Positions 41,901 through 53,900 of a DNA stretch of 64,000 nucleotides are shown piece by piece. The notes under the pieces are model-generated. The model saw only the letters and a list, made by a program, of their open reading frames with translations. It did not search any database and was not told the origin of the DNA. Location: positions 46,225,864 to 46,289,863 of the forward strand of contig OV121084.1 of the NCBI GenBank assembly GCA_921293015.1. Direction: 5' to 3'. Origin of the DNA: Phorcus lineatus (taxonomy: Eukaryota > Mollusca > Gastropoda > Trochida > Trochidae). The first letter of the stretch is position 1. The number at the start of each line of letters is the position of its first letter. The translations under genes were made by a program, and so were the position numbers.

Positions 41901-44900
41901 TTTGATGAAAGTTTGGTTCAGAAATATGCATTTTCAAGAAAGTTATTGCAAAAGGACTGATTTTATGGTTGTTTTCGACTTAGACTTTTTCCGCGACTTT
42001 GGTCAAAATCGGATAAATGTACCTCTGCTAGGTCGAAACTGGAGCCCAAACCAAGAATCTGATAGCAAATTCATTTTCCTCAATCGACAGGACGCAATGT
42101 GATGAACATTTGACCAAGGTTTGGATTCAAAATATGCATTTGGAAGAAAGTTATAACGCTAGATGCAACCGTATATATATAAGCAACTTAGAAGTTTGAA
42201 GGTGGTTCAAAACTCGCTAAACGGACCTCTATAAGCTACTGTCTGGGAGCCAAACCAAGAGTCTGACAGTAAATTCATATTACTCAATCGAAAGAACACA
42301 TTGTAATGTACATTTGATGAAAGTTTGGTTCAGAAATATGCATTTTCAAGAAAGTTATTGCAAAAGGACTGATTTTATGGTTGTTTTCGACTTAGACTTT
42401 TTCCGCGACTTTGGTCAAAATCGGATAAATGTACCTCTGCTAGGTCGAAACTGGAGCCCAAACCAAGAATCTGATAGCAAATTCATTTTCCTCAATCGAC
42501 AGGACGCAATGTGATGAACATTTGACCAAGGTTTGGATTCAAAATATGCATTTTGAAGAAAGTTATAACGCTAGATGCAACCGTATATATATATGCAACT
42601 TAGAAGTTTGAAGGTGGTTCAAAACTCGCTAAACGGACCTCTATAAGCTACTGTCTGGGAGCCAAACCAAGAATCTGACAGTAAATTTATATTACTCAAT
42701 CGAAAGAACACATTGTAATGTACATTTGATGAAAGTTTGGTTCAGGAATATGCATTTTCAAGAAAGTTATTGCAAAAGGACTGATTTTATGGTTGTTTTC
42801 GACTTAGACTTTTTCCGCGACTTTGGTCAAAATCGGATAAATGTATCTCTGCTAGGTCGAAACTGGAGCCCAAACCAAGAATCTGATAGCAAATTCATTT
42901 TCCTCAATCGACAGGACGCAATGTGATGAACATTTGACCAAGGTTTGGATTCAAAATATGCATTTTGAAGAAAGTTATAACGCTAGATGCAACCGTATAT
43001 ATATAAGCAACTTAGAAGTTTGAAGGTGGTTCAAAACTCGCTAAACGGACCTCTATAAGCTACTGTCTGGGAGCCAAACCAAGAATCTGACAGTAAATTT
43101 ATATTACTCAATCGAAAGAACACATTGTAATGTACATTTGATGAAAGTTTGGTTCAGGAATATGCATTTTCAAGAAAGTTATTGCAAAAGGACTGATTTT
43201 ATGGTTGTTTTCGACTTAGACTTTTTCCGCGACTTTGGTCAAAATCGGATAAATGTATCTCTGCTAGGTCGAAACTGGAGCCCAAACCAAGAATCTGATA
43301 GCAAATTCATTTTCCTCAATCGACAGGACGCAATGTGATGAACATTTGACCAAGGTTTGGATTCAAAATATGCATTTGGAAGAAAGTTATAACGCTAGAT
43401 GCAACCGTATATATATAAGCAACTTAGAAGTTTGAAGGTGGTTCAAAACTCGCTAAACGGACCTCTATAAGCTACTGTCTGGGAGCCAAACCAAGAATCT
43501 GACAGTAAATTCATATTACTCAATCGAAAGAACACATTGTAATGTACATTTGATGAAAGTTTGGTTCAGAAATATGCATTTTCAAGAAAGTTATTGCAAA
43601 AGGACTGATTTTATGGTTGTTTTCGACTTAGACTTTTTCCGCGACTTTGGTCAAAATCGGATAAATGTACCTCTGCTAGGTCGAAACTGGAGCCCAAACC
43701 AAGAATCTGATAGCAAATTCATTTTCCTCAATCGACAGGACGCAATGTGATGAACATTTGACCAAGGTTTGGATTCAAAATATGCATTTGGAAGAAAGTT
43801 ATAACGCTAGATGCAACCGTATATATATAAGCAACTTAGAAGTTTGAAGGTGGTTCAAAACTCGCTAAACGGACCTCTATAAGCTACTGTCTGGGAGCCA
43901 AACCAAGAGTCTGACAGTAAATTCATATTACTCAATCGAAAGAACACATTGTAATGTACATTTGATGAAAGTTTGGTTCAGAAATATGCATTTTCAAGAA
44001 AGTTATTGCAAAAGGACTGATTTTATGGTTGTTTTCGACTTAGACTTTTTCCGCGACTTTGGTCAAAATCGGATAAATGTACCTCTGCTAGGTCGAAACT
44101 GGAGCCCAAACCAAGAATCTGATAGCAAATTCATTTTCCTCAATCGACAGGACGCAATGTGATGAACATTTGACCAAGGTTTGGATTCAAAATATGCATT
44201 TTGAAGAAAGTTATAACGCTAGATGCAACCGTATATATATATGCAACTTAGAAGTTTGAAGGTGGTTCAAAACTCGCTAAACGGACCTCTATAAGCTACT
44301 GTCTGGGAGCCAAACCAAGAATCTGACAGTAAATTTATATTACTCAATCGAAAGAACACATTGTAATGTACATTTGATGAAAGTTTGGTTCAGAAATATG
44401 CATTTTCAAGAAAGTTATTGCAAAAGGACTGATTTTATGGTTGTTTTCGACTTAGACTTTTTCCGCGACTTTGGTCAAAATCGGATAAATGTATCTCTGC
44501 TAGGTCGAAACTGGAGCCCAAACCAAGAATCTGATAGCAAATTCATTTTCCTCAATCGACAGGACGCAATGTGATGAACATTTGACCAAGGTTTGGATTC
44601 AAAATATGCATTTTGAAGAAAGTTATAACGCTAGATGCAACCGTATATATATAAGCAACTTAGAAGTTTGAAGGTGGTTCAAAACTCGCTAAACGGACCT
44701 CTATAAGCTACTGTCTGGGAGCCAAACCAAGAATCTGACAGTAAATTCATATTACTCAATCGAAAGAACACATTGTAATGTACATTTGATGAAAGTTTGG
44801 TTCAGAAATATGCATTTTCAAGAAAGTTATTGCAAAAGGACTGATTTTATGGTTGTTTTCGACTTAGACTTTTTCCGCGACTTTGGTCAAAATCGGATAA

Positions 44901-47900
44901 ATGTACCTCTGCTAGGTCGAAACTGGAGCCCAAACCAAGAATCTGATAGCAAATTCATTTTCCTCAATCGACAGGACGCAATGTGATGAACATTTGACCA
45001 AGGTTTGGATTCAAAATATGCATTTTGAAGAAAGTTATAACGCTAGATGCAACCGTATATATATAAGCAACTTAGAAGTTTGAAGGTGGTTCAAAACTCG
45101 CTAAACGGACCTCTATAAGCTACTGTCTGGGAGCCAAACCAAGAATCTGACAGTAAATTCATATTACTCAATCGAAAGAACACATTGTAATGTACATTTG
45201 ATGAAAGTTTGGTTCAGAAATATGCATTTTCAAGAAAGTTATTGCTAAAGGACTGATTTTATGGTTGTTTTCGACTTAGACTTTTTCCGCGACTTTGGTC
45301 AAAATCGGATAAATGTACCTCTGCTAGGTCGAAACTGGAGCCCAAACCAAGAATCTGATAGCAAATTCATTTTCCTCAATCGACAGGACGCAATGTGATG
45401 AACATTTGACCAAGGTTTGGATTCAAAATATGCATTTTGAAGAAAGTTATAACGCTAGATGCAACCGTATATATATAAGCAACTTAGAAGTTTGAAGGTG
45501 GTTCAAAACTCGCTAAACGGACCTCTATAAGCTACTGTCTGGGAGCCAAACCAAGAGTCTGACAGTAAATTCATATTACTCAATCGAAAGAACACATTGT
45601 AATGTACATTTAATGAAAGTTTGGTTCAGAAATATGCATTTTCAAGAAAGTTATTGCAAAAGGACTGATTTTATGGTTGTTTTCGACTTAGACTTTTTCC
45701 GCGACTTTGGTCAAAATCGGATAAATGTACCTCTGCTAGGTCGAAACTGGAGCCCAAACCAAGAATCTGATAGCAAATTCATTTTCCTCAATCGACAGGA
45801 CGCAATGTGATGAACATTTGACCAAGGTTTGGATTCAAAATATGCATTTTGAAGAAAGTTATAACGCTAGATGCAACCGTATATATATAAGCAACTTAGA
45901 AGTTTGAAGGTGGTTCAAAACTCGCTAAACGGACCTCTATAAGCTACTGTCTGGGAGCCAAACCAAGAATCTGACAGTAAATTCATATTACTCAATCGAA
46001 AGAACACATTGTAATGTACATTTGATGAAAGTTTGGTTCAGAAATATGCATTTTCAAGAAAGTTATTGCAAAAGGACTGATTTTATGGTTGTTTTCGACT
46101 TAGACTTTTTCCGCGACTTTGGTCAAAATCGGATAAATGTACCTCTGCTAGGTCGAAACTGGAGCCCAAACCAAGAATCTGATAGCAAATTCATTTTCCT
46201 CAATCGACAGGACGCAATGTGATGAACATTTGACCAAGGTTTGGATTCAAAATATGCATTTGGAAGAAAGTTATAACGCTAGATGCAACCGTATATATAT
46301 AAGCAACTTAGAAGTTTGAAGGTGGTTCAAAACTCGCTAAACGGACCTCTATAAGCTACTGTCTGGGAGCCAAACCAAGAATCTGACAGTAAATTCATAT
46401 TACTCAATCGAAAGAACACATTGTAATGTACATTTGATGAAAGTTTGGTTCAGAAATATGCATTTTCAAGAAAGTTATTGCAAAAGGACTGATTTTATGG
46501 TTGTTTTCGACTTAGACTTTTTCCGCGACTTTGGTCAAAATCGGATAAATGTACCTCTGCTAGGTCGAAACTGGAGCCCAAACCAAGAATCTGATAGCAA
46601 ATTCATTTTCCTCAATCGACAGGACGCAATGTGATGAACATTTGACCAAGGTTTGGATTCAAAATATGCATTTTGAAGAAAGTTATAACGCTAGATGCAA
46701 CCGTATATATATAAGCAACTTAGAAGTTTGAAGGTGGTTCAAAACTCGCTAAACGGACCTCTATAAGCTACTGTCTGGGAGCCAAACCAAGAGTCTGACA
46801 GTAAATTCATATTACTCAATCGAAAGAACACATTGTAATGTACATTTGATGAAAGTTTGGTTCAGAAATATGCATTTTCAAGAAAGTTATTGCAAAAGGA
46901 CTGATTTTATGGTTGTTTTCGACTTAGACTTTTTCCGCGACTTTGGTCAAAATCGGATAAATGTACCTCTGCTAGGTCGAAACTGGAGCCCAAACCAAGA
47001 ATCTGATAGCAAATTCATTTTCCTCAATCGACAGGACGCAATGTGATGAACATTTGACCAAGGTTTGGATTCAAAATATGCATTTGGAAGAAAGTTATAA
47101 CGCTAGATGCAACCGTATATATATAAGCAACTTAGAAGTTTGAAGGTGGTTCAAAACTCGCTAAACGGACCTCTATAAGCTACTGTCTGGGAGCCAAACC
47201 AAGAATCTGACAGTAAATTCATATTACTCAATCGAAAGAACACATTGTAATGTACATTTGATGAAAGTTTGGTTCAGAAATATGCATTTTCAAGAAAGTT
47301 ATTGCAAAAGGACTGATTTTATGGTTGTTTTCGACTTAGACTTTTTCCGCGACTTTGGTCAAAATCGGATAAATGTACCTCTGCTAGGTCGAAACTGGAG
47401 CCCAAACCAAGAATCTGATAGCAAATTCATTTTCCTCAATCGACAGGACGCAATGTGATGAACATTTGACCAAGGTTTGGATTCAAAATATGCATTTTGA
47501 AGAAAGTTATAACGCTAGATGCAACCGTATATATATAAGCAACTTAGAAGTTTGAAGGTGGTTCAAAACTCGCTAAACGGACCTCTATAAGCTACTGTCT
47601 GGGAGCCAAACCAAGAGTCTGACAGTAAATTCATATTACTCAATCGAAAGAACACATTGTAATGTACATTTGATGAAAGTTTGGTTCAGAAATATGCATT
47701 TTCAAGAAAGTTATTGCAAAAGGACTGATTTTATGGTTGTTTTCGACTTAGACTTTTTCCGCGACTTTGGTCAAAATCGGATAAATGTACCTCTGCTAGG
47801 TCGAAACTGGAGCCCAAACCAAGAATCTGATAGCAAATTCATTTTCCTCAATCGACAGGACGCAATGTGATGAACATTTGACCAAGGTTTGGATTCAAAA

Positions 47901-50900
47901 TATGCATTTTGAAGAAAGTTATAACGCTAGATGCAACCGTATATATATATGCAACTTAGAAGTTTGAAGGTGGTTCAAAACTCGCTAAACGGACCTCTAT
48001 AAGCTACTGTCTGGGAGCCAAACCAAGAATCTGACAGTAAATTTATATTACTCAATCGAATGAACACATTGTAATGTACATTTGATGAAAGTTTGGTTCA
48101 GAAATATGCATTTTCAAGAAAGTTATTGCAAAAGGACTGATTTTATGGTTGTTTTCGACTTAGACTTTTTCCGCGACTTTGGTCAAAATCGGATAAATGT
48201 ACCTCTGCTAGGTCGAAACTGGAGCCCAAACCAAGAATCTGATAGCAAATTCATTTTCCTCAATCGACAGGACGCAATGTGATGAACATTTGACCAAGGT
48301 TTGGATTCAAAATATGCATTTGGAAGAAAGTTATAACGCTAGATGCAACCGTATATATATAAGCAACTTAGAAGTTTGAAGGTGGTTCAAAACTCGCTAA
48401 ACGGACCTCTATAAGCTACTGTCTGGGAGCCAAACCAAGAATCTGACAGTAAATTCATATTACTCAATCGAAAGAACACATTGTAATGTACATTTGATGA
48501 AAGTTTGGTTCAGAAATATGCATTTTCAAGAAAGTTATTGCAAAAGGACTGATTTTATGGTTGTTTTCGACTTAGACTTTTTCCGCGACTTTGGTCAAAA
48601 TCGGATAAATGTACCTCTGCTAGGTCGAAACTGGAGCCCAAACCAAGAATCTGATAGCAAATTCATTTTCCTCAATCGACAGGACGCAATGTGATGAACA
48701 TTTGACCAAGGTTTGGATTCAAAATATGCATTTTGAAGAAAGTTATAACGCTAGATGCAACCGTATATATATAAGCAACTTAGAAGTTTGAAGGTGGTTC
48801 AAAACTCGCTAAACGGACCTCTATAAGCTACTGTCTGGGAGCCAAACCAAGAATCTGACAGTAAATTCATATTACTCAATCGAAAGAACACATTGTAATG
48901 TACATTTGATGAAAGTTTGGTTCAGAAATATGCATTTTCAAGAAAGTTATTGCAAAAGGACTGATTTTATGGTTGTTTTCGACTTAGACTTTTTCCGCGA
49001 CTTTGGTCAAAATCGGATAAATGTACCTCTGCTAGGTCGAAACTGGAGCCCAAACCAAGAATCTGATAGCAAATTCATTTTCCTCAATCGACAGGACGCA
49101 ATGTGATGAACATTTGACCAAGGTTTGGATTCAAAATATGCATTTTGAAGAAAGTTATAACGCTAGATGCAACCGTATATATATAAGCAACTTAGAAGTT
49201 TGAAGGTGGTTCAAAACTCGCTAAACGGACCTCTATAAGCTACTGTCTGGGAGCCAAACCAAGAGTCTGACAGTAAATTCATATTACTCAATCGAAAGAA
49301 CACATTGTAATGTACATTTGATGAAAGTTTGGTTCAGAAATATGCATTTTCAAGAAAGTTATTGCAAAAGGACTGATTTTATGGTTGTTTTCGACTTAGA
49401 CTTTTTCCGCGACTTTGGTCAAAATCGGATAAATGTACCTCTGCTAGGTCGAAACTGGAGCCCAAACCAAGAATCTGATAGCAAATTCATTTTCCTCAAT
49501 CGACAGGACGCAATGTGATGAACATTTGACCAAGGTTTGGATTCAAAATATGCATTTTGAAGAAAGTTATAACGCTAGATGCAACCGTATATATATAAGC
49601 AACTTAGAAGTTTGAAGGTGGTTCAAAACTCGCTAAACGGACCTCTATAAGCTACTGTCTGGGAGCCAAACCAAGAATCTGACAGTAAATTCATATTACT
49701 CAATCGAAAGAACACATTGTAATGTACATTTGATGAAAGTTTGGTTCAGAAATATGCATTTTCAAGAAAGTTATTGCAAAAGGACTGATTTTATGGTTGT
49801 TTTCGACCTAGACTTTTTCCGCGACTTTGGTCAAAATCGGATAAATGTACCTCTGCTAGGTCGAAACTGGAGCCCAAACCAAGAATCTGATAGCAAATTC
49901 ATTTTCCTCAATCGACAGGACGCAATGTGATGAACATTTGACCAAGGTTTGGATTCAAAATATGCATTTGGAAGAAAGTTATAACGCTAGATGCAACCGT
50001 ATATATATAAGCAACTTAGAAGTTTGAAGGTGGTTCAAAACTCGCTAAACGGACCTCTATAAGCTACTGTCTGGGAGCCAAACCAAGAATCTGACAGTAA
50101 ATTCATATTACTCAATCGAAAGAACACATTGTAATGTACATTTGATGAAAGTTTGGTTCAGAAATATGCATTTTCAAGAAAGTTATTGCAAAAGGACTGA
50201 TTTTATGGTTGTTTTCGACTTAGACTTTTTCCGCGACTTTGGTCAAAATCGGATAAATGTACCTCTGCTAGGTCGAAACTGGAGCCCAAACCAAGAATCT
50301 GATAGCAAATTCATTTTCCTCAATCGACAGGACGCAATGTGATGAACATTTGACCAAGGTTTGGATTCAAAATATGCATTTTGAAGAAAGTTATAACGCT
50401 AGATGCAACCGTATATATATAAGCAACTTAGAAGTTTGAAGGTGGTTCAAAACTCGCTAAACGGACCTCTATAAGCTACTGTCTGGGAGCCAAACCAAGA
50501 ATCTGACAGTAAATTCATATTACTCAATCGAAAGAACACATTGTAATGTACATTTGATGAAAGTTTGGTTCAGAAATATGCATTTTCAAGAAAGTTATTG
50601 CAAAAGGACTGATTTTATGGTTGTTTTCGACTTAGACTTTTTCCGCGACTTTGGTCAAAATCGGATAAATGTACCTCTGCTAGGTCGAAACTGGAGCCCA
50701 AACCAAGAATCTGATAGCAAATTCATTTTCCTCAATCGACAGGACGCAATGTGATGAACATTTGACCAAGGTTTGGATTCAAAATATGCATTTTGAAGAA
50801 ATTTATAACGCTAGATGCAACCGTATATATATAAGCAACTTAGAAGTTTGAAGGTGGTTCAAAACTCGCTAAACGGACCTCTATAAGCTACTGTCTGGGA

Positions 50901-53900
50901 GCCAAACCAAGAGTCTGACAGTAAATTCATATTACTCAATCGAAAGAACACATTGTAATGTACATTTGATGAAAGTTTGGTTCAGAAATATGCATTTTCA
51001 AGAAAGTTATTGCAAAAGGACTGATTTTATGGTTGTTTTCGACTTAGACTTTTTCCGCGACTTTGGTCAAAATCGGATAAATGTACCTCTGCTAGGTCGA
51101 AACTGGAGCCCAAACCAAGAATCTGATAGCAAATTCATTTTCCTCAATCGACAGGACGCAATGTGATGAACATTTGACCAAGGTTTGGATTCAAAATATG
51201 CATTTTGAAGAAAGTTATAACGCTAGATGCAACCGTATATATATGCAACTTAGAAGTTTGAAGGTGGTTCAAAACTCGCTAAACGGACCTCTATAAGCTA
51301 CTGTCTGGGAGCCAAACCAAGAATCTGACAGTAAATTCATATTACTCAATCGAAAGAACACATTGTAATGTACATTTGATGAAAGTTTGGTTCAGAAATA
51401 TGCATTTTCAAGAAAGTTATTGCAAAAGGACTGATTTTATGGTTGTTTTCGACTTAGACTTTTTCCGCGACTTTGGTCAAAATCGGATAAATGTACCTCT
51501 GCTAGGTCGAAACTGGAGCCCAAACCAAGAATCTGATAGCAAATTCATTTTCCTCAATCGACAGGACGCAATGTGATGAACATTTGACCAAGGTTTGGAT
51601 TCAAAATATGCATTTTGAAGAAAGTTATAACGCTAGATGCAACCGTATATATATAAGCAACTTAGAAGTTTGAAGGTGGTTCAAAACTCGCTAAACGGAC
51701 CTCTATAAGCTACTGTCTGGGAGCCAAACCAAGAATCTGACAGTAAATTCATATTACTCAATCGAAAGAACACATTGTAATGTACATTTGATGAAAGTTT
51801 GGTTCAGAAATATGCATTTTCAAGAAAGTTATTGCAAAAGGACTGATTTTATGGTTGTTTTCGACTTAGACTTTTTCCGCGACTTTGGTCAAAATCGGAT
51901 AAATGTACCTCTGCTAGGTCGAAACTGGAGCCCAAACCAAGAATCTGATAGCAAATTCATTTTCCTCAATCGACAGGACGCAATGTGATGAACATTTGAC
52001 CAAGGTTTGGATTCAAAATATGCATTTTGAAGAAAGTTATAACGCTAGATGCAACCGTATATATATAAGCAACTTAGAAGTTTGAAGGTGGTTCAAAACT
52101 CGCTAAACGGACCTCTATAAGCTACTGTCTGGGAGCCAAACCAAGAATCTGACAGTAAATTCATATTACTCAATCGAAAGAACACATTGTAATGTACATT
52201 TGATGAAAGTTTGGTTCAGAAATATGCATTTTCAAGAAAGTTATTGCAAAAGGACTGATTTTATGGTTGTTTTCGACTTAGACTTTTTCCGCGACTTTGG
52301 TCAAAATCGGATAAATGTACCTCTGCTAGGTCGAAACTGGAGCCCAAACCAAGAATCTGATAGCAAATTCATTTTCCTCAATCGACAGGACGCAATGTGA
52401 TGAACATTTGACCAAGGTTTGGATTCAAAATATGCATTTTGAAGAAAGTTATAACGCTAGATGCAACCGTATATATATAAGCAACTTAGAAGTTTGAAGG
52501 TGGTTCAAAACTCGCTAAACGGACCTCTATAAGCTACTGTCTGGGAGCCAAACCAAGAATCTGACAGTAAATTCATATTACTCAATCGAAAGAACACATT
52601 GTAATGTACATTTGATGAAAGTTTGGTTCAGAAATATGCATTTTCAAGAAAGTTATTGCAAAAGGACTGATTTTATGGTTGTTTTCGACTTAGACTTTTT
52701 CCGCGACTTTGGTCAAAATCGGATAAATGTACCTCTGCTAGGTCGAAACTGGAGCCCAAACCAAGAATCTGATAGCAAATTCATTTTCCTCAATCGACAG
52801 GACGCAATGTGATGAACATTTGACCAAGGTTTGGATTCAAAATATGCATTTTGAAGAAAGTTATAACGCTAGATGCAACCGTATATATATAAGCAACTTA
52901 GAAGTTTGAAGGTGGTTCAAAACTCGCTAAACGGACCTCTATAAGCTACTGTCTGGGAGCCAAACCAAGAGTCTGACAGTAAATTCATATTACTCAATCG
53001 AAAGAACACATTGTAATGTACATTTGATGAAAGTTTGGTTCAGAAATATGCATTTTCAAGAAAGTTATTGCAAAAGGACTGATTTTATGGTTGTTTTCGA
53101 CTTAGACTTTTTCCGCGACTTTGGTCAAAATCGGATAAATGTACCTCTGCTAGGTCGAAACTGGAGCCCAAACCAAGAATCTGATAGCAAATTCATTTTC
53201 CTCAATCGACAGGACGCAATGTGATGAACATTTGACCAAGGTTTGGATTCAAAATATGCATTTTGAAGAAAGTTATAACGCTAGATGCAACCGTATATAT
53301 ATGCAACTTAGAAGTTTGAAGGTGGTTCAAAACTCGCTAAACGGACCTCTATAAGCTACTGTCTGGGAGCCAAACCAAGAATCTGACAGTAAATTCATAT
53401 TACTCAATCGAAAGAACACATTGTAATGTACATTTGATGAAAGTTTGGTTCAGAAATATGCATTTTCAAGAAAGTTATTGCAAAAGGACTGATTTTATGG
53501 TTGTTTTCGACTTAGACTTTTTCCGCGACTTTGGTCAAAATCGGATAAATGTACCTCTGCTAGGTCGAAACTGGAGCCCAAACCAAGAATCTGATAGCAA
53601 ATTCATTTTCCTCAATCGACAGGACGCAATGTGATGAACATTTGACCAAGGTTTGGATTCAAAATATGCATTTTGAAGAAAGTTATAACGCTAGATGCAA
53701 CCGTATATATATAAGCAACTTAGAAGTTTGAAGGTGGTTCAAAACTCGCTAAACGGACCTCTATAAGCTACTGTCTGGGAGCCAAACCAAGAATCTGACA
53801 GTAAATTCATATTACTCAATCGAAAGAACACATTGTAATGTACATTTGATGAAAGTTTGGTTCAGAAATATGCATTTTCAAGAAAGTTATTGCAAAAGGA

